Positions 28,140 to 36,990 of a stretch of DNA of 64,000 nucleotides are shown here, one piece after another. Under the pieces are notes generated by a model that saw nothing but the letters and a program-made list of their open reading frames with translations, ran no database searches and was not told the origin of the DNA. The DNA comes from Croceicoccus naphthovorans (GTDB taxonomy: Bacteria > Pseudomonadota > Alphaproteobacteria > Sphingomonadales > Sphingomonadaceae). How positions within the stretch are numbered: the first letter of the stretch is position 1; every line of letters begins with the position of its first letter. Position numbers and translations under genes: made by a program. The stretch lies in the NCBI RefSeq assembly GCF_001028705.1, contig NZ_CP011770.1, positions 313,501 to 377,500 of the forward strand, written 5' to 3'.

Positions 28140-29950
28140 CCCTTGGCTCCCGATTTGCCCTTCTTGGCCTCGTTCTCGGCCGCAAGGTCGGCTTTGAGCT
28201 TCGCCTTGGTCTCTTCCATCGCCTGCGCCTTCAACTGCGGGTGCCGCGAATAGAGCAGCTGTTGCTGGCCGATGGTCAGGAGGTTCGAGGTGATCCAGTA
28301 GATCAGCAGACCCGCCGCGAAGGGTGCCATGATGAACATCATGAACCACGGCATCAGCATGAAGATCTGCTGCTGCGCCGGGTCCATCTGGGCCGGGTTC
28401 AGCTTGAACTGCAACCACATCGTTACACCCAGCAACAGGGCAAGGATGCCGATGGCAAGGAACCCCGGCGGGTTGAAGTCGAGCAGGCCGAACAGGTTGA
28501 GGAAATGCAGCGGATCGGGCGCGGACAAGTCCCTGATCCACAGCGCGAAGGGCTGATGTCGCATTTCGATGGCCAGCATCAGCACCTTGTACAAGGCGAA
28601 GAATACGGGGATCTGCAGGAACATCGGCAGACAGCCCGCCAGCGGGTTCACCTTTTCTTCGCGGTACAGCTCCATCATCTTCTTCTGAAGCTGCTGCTTG
28701 TCGTCTTTGTACCGTTCCTGCAGCGCCTTCATCTTGGGCTGCACCGCCTTCATCTGCGCCATCGACGCGAACTGGCGCTGGGCGATGGGGAACATCAGAC
28801 CACGGACGATGACGGTCAGCAGGATGATCGCGACGCCGAAGTTGCCGACCAGATCGAACAGTTGCAGCAGCAGCCAGAAGATCGGTTTTTCGAACCAGCG
28901 GAACCAGCCCCAGTCGATCGACAGTCCGAAGTTGGTGATGCCCGTCTCTTCGTACATGTCGAGGACGCGGCTTTCCTTGGCCCCGGCGAACAACTGCGTC
29001 GTGCGCGAAACCTGCTTGCCCGCAGGCACGCTGACCGCGTCGTAGATCACGTCGGCGCGATAGGTGTTGTCGCCGAGCGAACGAAAATCGCTGCTCGTCG
29101 TCGCGCCCTTTTGCGGGACCAGCGCCGAGAGCCAATAGATGTCGGTAAAACCGATCCAGTCGGCCTTGCCCGCGCCGCTGACGATGCGCTTTTCTGCGAG
29201 GTCGTCATAGTCGTTGCCGAATTCCACCGACCCGTCGAACGCGCCGATCGGGCCGGAATGCACGGTCCAGGTGTCGACGCTGGCGGTGTTGCTGGTGCGG
29301 TTAATCAAGCCGAAGGGGCGGACCGAAACGTCGGTGTCGCCGGTGTTCGCCACGGTCTGGGTGGCGGTGATCATGTAATATTCGTCGATCTCGAAGCGGA
29401 TGCGGAAGGTCAGCCCTTCGCCGTTGTTCCAGCTCAGCGTTACAGGGCTATCGGGCGAGAGCGGGCCGCCCTCGGTCTGCCAAACGGTGTCGGGCGTGGG
29501 CAGCTTTACGTTGTCACCGACAAATCCGAACTGCGCGAACTGCTGCGCGGGGGTGCCTTGCGGGCTGTAGAGGCGAACGGGGCCCGAATCTTTCTCAACC
29601 GTCTGGCGGTGGGTTTTCAGCGTGATATCATCGATCCGCGCGCCGACCGGGTTGATCGAGCCGAGCACTTCGGGCGAATCGATCCGCACGCGATCCTTGC
29701 TGCCCAGCGACTGGTCGAGATCGGCCTGTTCCAGCGCGATCTGGTCCGGATCAGTCAGGCCGCCTTCGCGGGTATGCTTCACCTTGGCAGGATCATCCGC
29801 GCCGGGCGCTTCGTTATCGGCAGTCTCTTTCGCTTCCTGCACAACCGGGTCCGGCTGCGGATAGAAGTAGTTGAGCCCCAGTTCCCAGCCGAGCATGAGC
29901 ACTGCTATCAGCACCACGGCCACGATCATGTTGCGCTGGTTGTTTTCCAC
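28136..29950 (-). CDS. yidC: Membrane protein insertase YidC
   Basis: A 604-residue insertase that works alone or with SecYEG. N-terminal anchor (NMIVAVVLIAVLMLGWELGL), large periplasmic domain of the Gram-negative type (about 40-370), then five C-terminal membrane segments holding the conserved core (from NFGVAIILLTVIVRGLMFP), with the conserved positive residue in that first core helix (R), and a Lys-rich tail. GTG 29950 is the start: the residues ENNQRNMI match the usual YidC N-terminus. It follows yidD by 44 bases and overlaps yihA by four. Confidence 0.97.
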   Translation of the reverse strand: MENNQRNMIVAVVLIAVLMLGWELGLNYFYPQPDPVVQEAKETADNEAPGADDPAKVKHTREGGLTDPDQIALEQADLDQSLGSKDRVRIDSPEVLGSINPVGARIDDITLKTHRQTVEKDSGPVRLYSPQGTPAQQFAQFGFVGDNVKLPTPDTVWQTEGGPLSPDSPVTLSWNNGEGLTFRIRFEIDEYYMITATQTVANTGDTDVSVRPFGLINRTSNTASVDTWTVHSGPIGAFDGSVEFGNDYDDLAEKRIVSGAGKADWIGFTDIYWLSALVPQKGATTSSDFRSLGDNTYRADVIYDAVSVPAGKQVSRTTQLFAGAKESRVLDMYEETGITNFGLSIDWGWFRWFEKPIFWLLLQLFDLVGNFGVAIILLTVIVRGLMFPIAQRQFASMAQMKAVQPKMKALQERYKDDKQQLQKKMMELYREEKVNPLAGCLPMFLQIPVFFALYKVLMLAIEMRHQPFALWIRDLSAPDPLHFLNLFGLLDFNPPGFLAIGILALLLGVTMWLQFKLNPAQMDPAQQQIFMLMPWFMMFIMAPFAAGLLIYWITSNLLTIGQQQLLYSRHPQLKAQAMEETKAKLKADLAAENEAKKGKSGAKG

Positions 29951-29994
29951 CTTCGATCCCGGAAATTACGTCAGACTATTCGCGAAATGGTGCG

Positions 29995-30204
29995 TTACGG
30001 CACCGGGTCATGCCCGTGCCCACCCCACGGGTGGCAGCGCAATAGCCGCTTGGTCGCCAGCCAGCCACCCTTAATCGCGCCGTATTTTTTCAGCGCGTCA
30101 ATCGCGTATTGCGAGCACGACGGGCTGAAACGGCATGACGGCGGCAGGATCGCTGACGGGCCGATCTGCCACAGGCGGGCAATGGCGATAAGCAGCCACT
30201 TCAT
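29995..30204 (-). CDS. yidD: Membrane protein insertion efficiency factor YidD
   Basis: A 69-residue member of the YidD family, which helps YidC-dependent insertion. The conserved Cys/Pro pattern [17 protein letters not shown] and [15 protein letters not shown] is intact. Its ATG overlaps the rnpA stop (ATGA), and yidC follows. Alphaproteobacterial members tend to be this short. Confidence 0.95.
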   Translation of the reverse strand: MKWLLIAIARLWQIGPSAILPPSCRFSPSCSQYAIDALKKYGAIKGGWLATKRLLRCHPWGGHGHDPVP

Positions 30205-30587
30205 TTGCGGGTGCTCTTGCCGCGTGGGCGGCGGGCACGGGGCGGATCGCCCTTGCCTTCGTGGGCGCGGGTCAGCGCGGTGCGCAACTCCTCACCCAGC
30301 TTGGTGAAATCGCGCTCTATCCCGCCGTCGCGGCCGATCAGGACGTGGTCGTGTCCGGCCAATCCGTGTTCGGGCAGGTTGGCCCAGAGCAATTCGCGAA
30401 AGCGCCGCTTCATCCGGTTGCGCACCACCGCGTTGCCGATCCGCTTGGTAACGGTGATGCCATAGCGCATAGCGTCATCGTCCAAGCCATTGGGACGGGC
30501 CAGCAGGACGAAACCGGGTCTCGCCACCCTCAGGCCCTTGTTGGCGGCAAGAAAGTCCGACCGCTTGCGAAGTACGCTAGGTTTCAT
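30201..30587 (-). CDS. rnpA: Ribonuclease P protein component
   Basis: A 128-residue basic protein that binds the RNase P RNA and aids 5' processing of precursor tRNAs. The RNP motif [11 protein letters not shown] is intact, as is the substrate-cleft part [15 protein letters not shown] 30587 matches the family start ([12 protein letters not shown]). The C-terminus has an extra basic tail ([12 protein letters not shown]). It lies 177 bases after rpmH, a gap filled with hairpins, and overlaps yidD. Confidence 0.95.
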   Translation of the reverse strand: MKPSVLRKRSDFLAANKGLRVARPGFVLLARPNGLDDDAMRYGITVTKRIGNAVVRNRMKRRFRELLWANLPEHGLAGHDHVLIGRDGGIERDFTKLGEELRTALTRAHEGKGDPPRARRPRGKSTRK

Positions 30588-30599
30588 GGTTCGATAGAT

Positions 30600-30757
30600 A
30601 AGGCGTTGCGGGCGCAACGGGAATGGCCCGAAACAATTCGGGCTGCCCATCGGGCAGCCCGCAAGGCCGAACGGCCGGCGCGCCATATCGGCGCGGAGAG
30701 CCTGGCAACGCATTGCGTTGCGCCGGCGCCTGAGGTGGTCGGACGCAGTCCGACCCC
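30600..30757 (-). other. Hairpin-rich rpmH-rnpA spacer
   Basis: The rpmH-rnpA gap contains several perfect inverted repeats. In minus-strand order: GGTCGGAC/GTCCGACC (30737-30755, 3-base loop), GCAACGCA/TGCGTTGC (30705-30721), GGGCTGCCC/GGGCAGCCC (30640-30660, 3-base loop), GCCCGAA/TTCGGGC (30626-30643) and CGTTGCG/CGCAACG (30604-30619). The third and fourth overlap and exclude each other, so alternative folds of the leader of rnpA are possible. No T-run follows. Confidence 0.6.
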
Positions 30758-30764
30758 AACAGAA

Positions 30765-30899
30765 TCAGGCGCTAAGCTTCTTGCGACCGCGGGCGCGGCG
30801 GGCGCGCAGCACGTTCCGGCCACCGGGGGTGGCGGTGCGGGCGCGGAAACCGTGGCGACGCTTGCGCACGAGGTTGCTCGGCTGAAAAGTGCGCTTCAT
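30765..30899 (-). CDS. rpmH: 50S ribosomal protein L34
   Basis: A 44-residue basic ribosomal protein, start [20 protein letters not shown], end RGRKKLSA, a complete and typical L34. AAGGAATTC lies just upstream of the ATG. First gene of the rpmH-rnpA-yidD-yidC-yihA block. Too short for many ORF filters. Confidence 0.97.
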   Translation of the reverse strand: MKRTFQPSNLVRKRRHGFRARTATPGGRNVLRARRARGRKKLSA

Positions 30900-31073
30900 G
30901 GCGAATTCCTTAAAAACATAACGAAAAAGGGCCGCCAATCGAGGGCGACCGCCGTGTTGGGCGTGCCGTTACTGATCGCGGGGCTGTGAGTCAAGCGGGC
31001 AAGGCCCTCGACAGCGGCTTATCGCCTGCGCCATGACGGGGGTGCAGCAAGAATTCGGGGTCGTATCAAGAAC

Positions 31074-32582
31074 ATGGTCGCACTGGTCCGCACCGTGGCC
31101 TATCTGGGGCTGGAGGCGCGCAGCGTGGAAGTTCAGTGCCAGCTCGCGCCGGGCCTTCCCGCCTTCAACATCGTCGGCCTGCCCGACAAGGCCGTTGGCG
31201 AGAGCCGCGAACGCGTGCGCGCCGCGCTGGCCGCGATGGGACTGGCCCTGCCGCCCAAGCGAATCACGATCAACCTGTCGCCCGCCGACTTGCCGAAGGA
31301 AGGTTCGCACTACGACCTGCCGGTGGCGCTGTCCTTGCTGGCCGCGATGGGCGCGACCGACGCCGAGCAGCTGGCCGATCATGTCGTGGTGGGCGAACTG
31401 GCGCTGGACGGGCGAATCGTCGCGACGCCGGGGGTGTTGCTGGCCGCGATGCACGCCGCCGCCGATGACAAGCGCCTGATCTGCCCCGCCGCGCAAGGGC
31501 CGGAAGCTGCGTGGGCGGAGGGAGAGGCGGTGATCGCCGCGCCGGACCTCATCAGCTTGCTGAACCACCTGAAAGGCACGCAGCAATTGCCCGCACCGGG
31601 GGCGGGTGCGGTGCAAGAGGCAAAGCACGGCAACGATCTGCGGCAGGTGAAAGGGCAGGAGACTGCCAAGCGTGCCTTGGAGATCGCAGCCGCAGGCGGG
31701 CACAACCTTCTGATGATCGGGCCGCCGGGGGCGGGCAAGTCGTTGCTCGCATCCTGCCTGCCGGGCATCCTGCCGCCGCTGACGAGTGCAGAGGCGCTGG
31801 AGACCAGCATGGTGCAATCGGTTGCCGGTTTGCTGGAGGACGGGCGGATCAGCCGCACGCGCCCGTTCCGCAATCCGCATCATTCGGCTTCGATGGCGGC
31901 GCTGACGGGCGGCGGGCTGAAGGTGAAGCCGGGCGAGGTCAGCCTCGCGCATCTGGGCGTGCTGTTTCTAGACGAATTGCCGGAGTTTCAGCGCGCAGTG
32001 CTCGATTCGCTGCGCCAGCCGCTGGAAACACGCGAGGTGAGCGTGGCGCGGGCGAATGCCCACGTGACTTTTCCGGCGAACGTCCAACTGGTCGCGGCGA
32101 TGAACCCGTGCCGTTGCGGCCATCTTGGCGATCCGGCGCTGGCCTGTTCGCGTGCGCCGAAATGCGCTGCCGATTACCAGAGCCGCGTATCGGGGCCGCT
32201 GCTGGATCGCATCGATCTGCATGTCGAGGTCGATCCTGTTTCGGCGCGCGACCTGGCCCTGCCGCCGCCCATCGAGGGCAGCGCCGAAGTCGCCGCGCGG
32301 GTGGCGCAGGCGCGGGCGGTGCAGACGACGCGGCTCAACGGCACGAATGCGCGGACCAATGCCGATCTCGATGGCGACCTGCTCGACGCTCATGCCCAAC
32401 CCGATGAGGACGGGCGCAAGCTGTTGATGCAGGCGGCGGATGCGATGCGGTTGTCGGCGCGAGGCTATGTGCGGATTTTGCGCGTGGCGCGCACGATCGC
32501 GGATCTCGCCGGGGCACGCGATATCGGGCGGATTCACATTGCCGAGGCGCTCAGCTATCGCCGCCAGCCCCCACGGGCCTAG
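31074..32582 (+). CDS. YifB/ComM-family magnesium-chelatase-like AAA+ ATPase
   Basis: A 502-residue ATPase. An N-terminal ChlI-like domain (VRTVAYLGLEARSVEVQ to about 165) is followed by an AAA+ core with Walker A GPPGAGKS (216-223) and Walker B FLDELPEF (near 295), then a C-terminal helical domain with a Cys-containing segment (CRCGHLGD, CSRAPKCAADY). ComM homologues act as branch-migration helicases during natural transformation, but the family is present in many bacteria. Divergent from rpmH with about 175 bases between. Confidence 0.92.
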   Translation: MVALVRTVAYLGLEARSVEVQCQLAPGLPAFNIVGLPDKAVGESRERVRAALAAMGLALPPKRITINLSPADLPKEGSHYDLPVALSLLAAMGATDAEQLADHVVVGELALDGRIVATPGVLLAAMHAAADDKRLICPAAQGPEAAWAEGEAVIAAPDLISLLNHLKGTQQLPAPGAGAVQEAKHGNDLRQVKGQETAKRALEIAAAGGHNLLMIGPPGAGKSLLASCLPGILPPLTSAEALETSMVQSVAGLLEDGRISRTRPFRNPHHSASMAALTGGGLKVKPGEVSLAHLGVLFLDELPEFQRAVLDSLRQPLETREVSVARANAHVTFPANVQLVAAMNPCRCGHLGDPALACSRAPKCAADYQSRVSGPLLDRIDLHVEVDPVSARDLALPPPIEGSAEVAARVAQARAVQTTRLNGTNARTNADLDGDLLDAHAQPDEDGRKLLMQAADAMRLSARGYVRILRVARTIADLAGARDIGRIHIAEALSYRRQPPRA

Positions 32583-32612
32583 CGGTCACAACAGCCCCTG
32601 CGGTCCTAGCGG

Positions 32613-34124
32613 TCAGCTGCCGATCTGCGCCATCGGCGCGGCGATCAACGCGGTGAATCCGTGTGCACCGTATGTCAGCTCAGTCTCGCCATCGGGTGCA
32701 AGGCCGCGCTGAATCAGGCGGGTGCCTAGGCCCAGCCTTTCCGGCTCGCTTGCCGCCGGGCCGCCGGTTTCGCGCCAGTCGATCAGCAACCACTCGCCAT
32801 CCTCGCGCGCTTCCATCCGCGCATCCAGCGTTACCAGACCGCCGGGCACCGACAGCCCGCCGTACTTTATCGCATTGGTGGCCAGTTCGTGCAGCAGCAT
32901 CGACAGCACCAGCACCGCGCGGGAGTTGATTTCGGCATCGACCCCGCTGCGCTTCACGCGTTGCTCTATCGAAAGGCCGGCGACGACACCGTCGGCTACC
33001 GCGCTGAACGCTGCGGTCGCCGATGTGCGGGCAAGCAGAATGTCATGGGCCTTCGCCAGCGCGGAGATGCGCCGGTTGAATTCCTGCATCACATCGTCAT
33101 CGGCAATGCCGCGCAGGGTGTGACCGGCAATCGCCTGAACCAGCGCCATCGTATTTTTCAGCCGGTGCGAGATTTCTTCGTTCACTGCGCGCTGGTCGGT
33201 GATGTCGGACACGACGCCGGTGACCCCGGTGCGCTGCCCGTTATCGTCCAGCAGCGACTGCGCGCGAAGATCGATCCAGCGATCCGCGCCGTCGTTGCCG
33301 CGCCTGATTCGGAATTGGCCCTGCCCGAAATTGGAAACCCCAGAGATCAGCGTATCGATCGCATCGATGCCCTGGACCTGGGCGTTCAGATCAGCAATTG
33401 TGATCTGCGGACGGGGTTCGATGCCGTGGATGCGGCAGAATTCGCGGGTTACCGTCATCACGCCGCTTGCGAAATCGACTTCGAAAGCGCCGATCTCCCC
33501 TGCCTCGGTAGCCAGTTGCAAACGCTCTGCCGCGCGGCGCAGGACATCCGCTTCTTGCCGTTCGGCCAGCAGGGCCGTCTCCTTCTCACGCAGCGCCTTG
33601 CGTAATTCCATTTGCGCGATGACTTGCCCGGCAAGAGCAGTCAGAGCGCGCTGTTCGTCCGGGGTCAGGCCGTTCGGCCTTGGCGCCACGTCGATCACGC
33701 AGAGCATGCCGATGGCCACGCCGCCCGGGGTAACCAACGGTGCGCCGGCATAGAAGCGGATTTCCGGATCGTCCGTCACCAGCGAATTGTCGCATGTGCG
33801 CGGATCGAGCGTCAGGTCGGGAATGATCAGCAGGTCTCGGCTCGCCAGCCCGTGGCGGCAGACGGATTGTTCGATCGGCGTCTGGCAAGCTTCGAACCCG
33901 ATGCGGGCCTTGAACCATTGGCGATCGCCCTCGACCAGGCTGACCAGTGCGACGGGGGTGTCGCAGGCGTTTTTGGCCAGAAACGCAATGTCTTCGAACC
34001 CGCGTTCGGCTTCGGTATCGAGAATTTCATAGTCGGCGAGCGCGCGAATACGGCGATCTATTACCGCAGCTGCGTCAATCGCGTCGTTTTGAATGTCCCG
34101 GGTTCCGTAAGCCATAATCGCCAT
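32613..34124 (-). CDS. HWE-family sensor histidine kinase with GAF and PAS domains
   Basis: A 503-residue soluble kinase. A GAF domain (about 28-175) and a PAS domain (about 200-312) precede an HWE kinase core with phospho-acceptor His320 (SHRLKNTMALVQAI). The family marks are present: His in the N-box (LLHELATNAIKYGG) and a WxE element (DWRETGGP). Several HWE kinases respond to light or general stress in this group; the PAS domain lacks the LOV flavin motif GRNCRFLQ, so a light role is not evident. No response regulator is adjacent, so it is an orphan. Confidence 0.9.
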   Translation of the reverse strand: MAIMAYGTRDIQNDAIDAAAVIDRRIRALADYEILDTEAERGFEDIAFLAKNACDTPVALVSLVEGDRQWFKARIGFEACQTPIEQSVCRHGLASRDLLIIPDLTLDPRTCDNSLVTDDPEIRFYAGAPLVTPGGVAIGMLCVIDVAPRPNGLTPDEQRALTALAGQVIAQMELRKALREKETALLAERQEADVLRRAAERLQLATEAGEIGAFEVDFASGVMTVTREFCRIHGIEPRPQITIADLNAQVQGIDAIDTLISGVSNFGQGQFRIRRGNDGADRWIDLRAQSLLDDNGQRTGVTGVVSDITDQRAVNEEISHRLKNTMALVQAIAGHTLRGIADDDVMQEFNRRISALAKAHDILLARTSATAAFSAVADGVVAGLSIEQRVKRSGVDAEINSRAVLVLSMLLHELATNAIKYGGLSVPGGLVTLDARMEAREDGEWLLIDWRETGGPAASEPERLGLGTRLIQRGLAPDGETELTYGAHGFTALIAAPMAQIGS

Positions 34125-34217
34125 TTCGATAGCGCAGTTCCATCATTTCGCAAATAACACTGGTGTCAGTAGTGGGAGAGTTTGACCCGGCACGCGCCGC
34201 AGGGCAGAAAGCGCCGG

Positions 34218-34907
34218 ATGATCAATTCTTTACCGTTTTTGCACGTTGCAATCGCAGCATTAATTGCGCTGAGCGGATCTGGCAACAGCGCCGCGAATCA
34301 CCCTGTTCTGACCGCTACGGACCGCGCCGACGTGCGGTGTTCGGCGGCCTTTGCCATTGTTGCCGGACAGCAGCAGCGCGGCGAAGGCACGACCTGGCCC
34401 GCGCTGGGTTGGCGCGGGCGGGAATTCATGGTGCGCACCGGCGCGCGGCTGATCGACGCGGGTTGGACCGAGCCGCAAGTCTCGGCCGCAATGACCGAAG
34501 CGGCGGGCGGATTGCAGCAAGAGGCCATCGCGTCCGGCGATGCGGACCGCAAACTGGCGCAAGTCATGCGGCCCTGCCTGTCGCTGCTCGATACCGCCGT
34601 TCCGCCGCTGCAAAAGCCGAACCTGCCGCAGTGCGCGGCGATCCTGCGCGCGTCTTATGAAGAGGTTCACGCGGCAGAGGGCCTGTCGGCGCGGGCCAAG
34701 GACCTGCTGACGCTGGCCACCGTGCTGGAGGCGCGAACACGGCGCGAGGCGACCGAGCAGGGCCGCACACAGGCGGAGGCCGATGCCGTGCTTGCGGCAG
34801 AGGCGACGACGGTAGCCAAGGTCGCGGCTCTGCCGGGCGGGATGCAGCGGTACGACATCGCGACATGCTTCGATCTGGCCAAGCCGGAGGAAAAGACGCA
34901 TTATTGA
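34218..34907 (+). CDS. Exported hypothetical protein
   Basis: A 229-residue protein with a likely signal peptide (MINSLPFLHVAIAALIALSG, cleavage near 25-28). The mature part has two similar halves, each with a single Cys near a helix (VRCSAAFAIVAGQQ and PQCAAILRASYEE) and further Cys residues (VMRPCLSLLD, ATCFDLA), so disulfides are possible. No family can be named. ATG 34218 is chosen as the one placed before the hydrophobic core. It is followed by 63 bases and the SPFH gene. Confidence 0.65.
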   Translation: MINSLPFLHVAIAALIALSGSGNSAANHPVLTATDRADVRCSAAFAIVAGQQQRGEGTTWPALGWRGREFMVRTGARLIDAGWTEPQVSAAMTEAAGGLQQEAIASGDADRKLAQVMRPCLSLLDTAVPPLQKPNLPQCAAILRASYEEVHAAEGLSARAKDLLTLATVLEARTRREATEQGRTQAEADAVLAAEATTVAKVAALPGGMQRYDIATCFDLAKPEEKTHY

Positions 34908-34970
34908 TCCGTGATGCGCCGGATCGCGCGTTGGTTTGGATTGGGGTTGGGGTAATCTAGGGGGAATGTA

Positions 34971-35954
34971 ATGGGTCCGTTTCTGATCGGCCTGCTGATA
35001 CTGCTGGTCGTTTTCCTGTTCAGCAGCGTGCGTGTCGTGCGGCAGGGCTATGTCTACACGATCGAACGGATGGGCCGCTTTACCAAGCCCGCCAATCCGG
35101 GGCTGCACATCATCGTGCCGCTGATCGACCGGGTGGGTCACAAAATCAACATGATGGAACAACTGCTCGACATTCCGGGGCAAGAGATAATCACCAAGGA
35201 CAACGCGATGGTCGGTGTCGATGCCGTCGTGTTCTTTCAGGTGCTGGACGCGGGCAAGGCGGCCTATGAGGTATCCGGCCTGCGCGGTGCGATTCAGGCG
35301 CTGACCACCACGAACCTGCGCACGGTCATGGGGTCGATGGACCTCGACGAAACACTGTCCAAGCGCGACGACATCAACGCGCGGCTTTTGTCGGTGGTCG
35401 ATCACGCGACTTCGCCGTGGGGCGTAAAGGTCACGCGGGTCGAGATCATGGACATCCGCCCGCCGCGCGACATTTCGGACGCGATGGCCCGCCAGATGAA
35501 GGCGGAACGCCTGAAGCGTGCCCAGATCCTTGAGGCCGAGGGCGACCGCTCTGCCGCGATCCTGCGGGCCGAGGGCGAGAAGCAGAGCCGCATTCTCGAC
35601 GCAGAAGGCCGCAAGGAATCCGCCTTTCGCGATGCCGAAGCGCGCGAGCGCGAGGCACAGGCAGAGGCCGAGGCGACCCGTGTCGTATCCGAGGCGATTG
35701 CGTCGTCGGGCACTCAGGCGCTGAACTACTTTGTCGCGCAGAAATACGTCTCTGCGGTGGAGGGTTTTGCCACCTCGCCCAACGCCAAGACGATCCTGTT
35801 CCCGGTAGAGGCAACGCAGCTGATCGGATCGCTCGGCGGCATCGGCGAACTGGTGCGCGATGCGGTGACGCCGCCTGCCGGTGCGGCACAGCCGGGCGAT
35901 GCCGGAACCCCGGCCACGCGTCGGCCCAGCGTGCCGCGCACGTTCGGCGAGTAA
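34971..35954 (+). CDS. SPFH/Band 7 (stomatin-like) membrane protein
   Basis: A 327-residue protein with one N-terminal membrane anchor (1-24), an SPFH domain (about 25-210) and a coiled-coil with alanine/glutamate repeats (ILEAEGDRSAAILRAEGEKQS). This is the stomatin/QmcA type that builds large rings in the membrane and is found as an operon partner of NfeD. GGGGGAATGTA precedes the ATG. The following NfeD gene starts 6 bases after the stop, so the pair is surely co-expressed. Confidence 0.94.
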   Translation: MGPFLIGLLILLVVFLFSSVRVVRQGYVYTIERMGRFTKPANPGLHIIVPLIDRVGHKINMMEQLLDIPGQEIITKDNAMVGVDAVVFFQVLDAGKAAYEVSGLRGAIQALTTTNLRTVMGSMDLDETLSKRDDINARLLSVVDHATSPWGVKVTRVEIMDIRPPRDISDAMARQMKAERLKRAQILEAEGDRSAAILRAEGEKQSRILDAEGRKESAFRDAEAREREAQAEAEATRVVSEAIASSGTQALNYFVAQKYVSAVEGFATSPNAKTILFPVEATQLIGSLGGIGELVRDAVTPPAGAAQPGDAGTPATRRPSVPRTFGE

Positions 35955-35960
35955 CGCGCG

Positions 35961-36449
35961 ATGGACTGGTTCGGCGGCATCGACGACACCTGGCTCTGGC
36001 TGATCCTTGGGGTCGTGCTGGCCACGGCGGAGATGCTGATCCCCGGATACTTCCTGATCTGGATGGCCGGGGCCGCGTTCCTGACCGGGCTGATCACCGC
36101 ACTGGCGCCGATGCCGGTGCCCTTCCAGCTGCTGACCTTCATCGTCTTTTCCGCCTTCTCGGTCTTCGCCGCGCGGCGATGGTTCGATTATGCAGGCACC
36201 GAGACCACCGATCCGATGATGAACGATCGCGGCGCGCGCCTGATCGGCAGCGGTTGCATCGTGACTCAGGCGCTGGACGGTGGCGAGGGCCGGGTGCGGC
36301 TGGGCGATAGCGAGTGGCTGGCGCGCGGAGCCGATGCGGCGGTCGGCACACGGCTGACAGTGACCGGGCATGACGGGACGGTGCTGCTTGTCGCGCCGGT
36401 GGAGGATGGCCATATTGCGGGCGAACCCAAGGCATTGACGCAAGATTGA
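35961..36449 (+). CDS. NfeD-family membrane protein
   Basis: A 162-residue protein with two or three membrane helices in the first 85 residues (starting TWLWLILGVVLATAEMLIPGYFLIW) and a C-terminal OB-fold domain (about 95-155). It is the short NfeD form without a protease domain. It pairs with the SPFH protein immediately upstream and probably anchors its complex. Confidence 0.93.
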   Translation: MDWFGGIDDTWLWLILGVVLATAEMLIPGYFLIWMAGAAFLTGLITALAPMPVPFQLLTFIVFSAFSVFAARRWFDYAGTETTDPMMNDRGARLIGSGCIVTQALDGGEGRVRLGDSEWLARGADAAVGTRLTVTGHDGTVLLVAPVEDGHIAGEPKALTQD

Positions 36450-36459
36450 GAATACGACC

Positions 36460-36882
36460 ATGGCCGACGACAAGACGCTGACCGACGCCGAGTGGCGCGA
36501 ACGGTTGAGCCCCGAACAGTACCACGTGCTGCGCGAGGCCGGGACCGAGCGCGCCTTCACCGGCAAGTATGACAAGCACTACGACGCGGGCGAGTACTAT
36601 TGCGCCGGATGCGGAGCGAAACTGTTCGCCAGCGATGCCAAGTACAACAGCGGCTGCGGTTGGCCCGCCTTTACCAAGCCCGCAGAGGGCGAGGCGGTGA
36701 CCGAGCATCGCGATACGTCGTTCGGCATGGTCCGCACCGAAGTCGTCTGCTCGAACTGCGACGGGCATCTGGGGCATGTCTTCCCCGACGGTCCGCCCGA
36801 TGCCGGGGGAATGCGATATTGCATCAACAGCGCCAGCCTGAGTTTCGAGCCGGACGATACGTCTGGGGACGACGCGGATTGA
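36460..36882 (+). CDS. msrB: Peptide-methionine (R)-S-oxide reductase, cytoplasmic form
   Basis: A 140-residue MsrB without signal peptide. Zinc pairs are C48/C51 and C97/C100; the catalytic Cys is C121 (RYCIN), and C66 (SGCGWP) occupies the resolving position that is Thr in the exported copy at 11065. It can therefore be recycled by thioredoxin directly. It lies 11 bases after the NfeD gene and may share its transcript. Confidence 0.95.
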   Translation: MADDKTLTDAEWRERLSPEQYHVLREAGTERAFTGKYDKHYDAGEYYCAGCGAKLFASDAKYNSGCGWPAFTKPAEGEAVTEHRDTSFGMVRTEVVCSNCDGHLGHVFPDGPPDAGGMRYCINSASLSFEPDDTSGDDAD

Positions 36883-36990
36883 TCGCGCCCTTGGCACTTC
36901 GTTCAGCCGAGGTTACGGCGGGCGTTGCCACCTTTTGGCCACAGTGTAACAACCCTGCCGAATCCGGCCGGGCTCTTTTGACAGGCGGCG

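Noticed and set aside
28140..29135. Upstream extension of the yihA frame into the yidC region
   Set aside because: It is an accidental open frame inside yidC; the YihA domain starts at TTG 28139.
34260..36575. Very long antisense open frames, for example opposite the SPFH genes, the transporter (7205-8557), the PBP (37051-39228) and maeB (60726-62918)
   Set aside because: They lie opposite clearly recognisable genes, have His/Arg/Gln-rich, low-hydrophobicity translations typical of antisense frames in high-GC DNA, and show no ribosome sites or domains.
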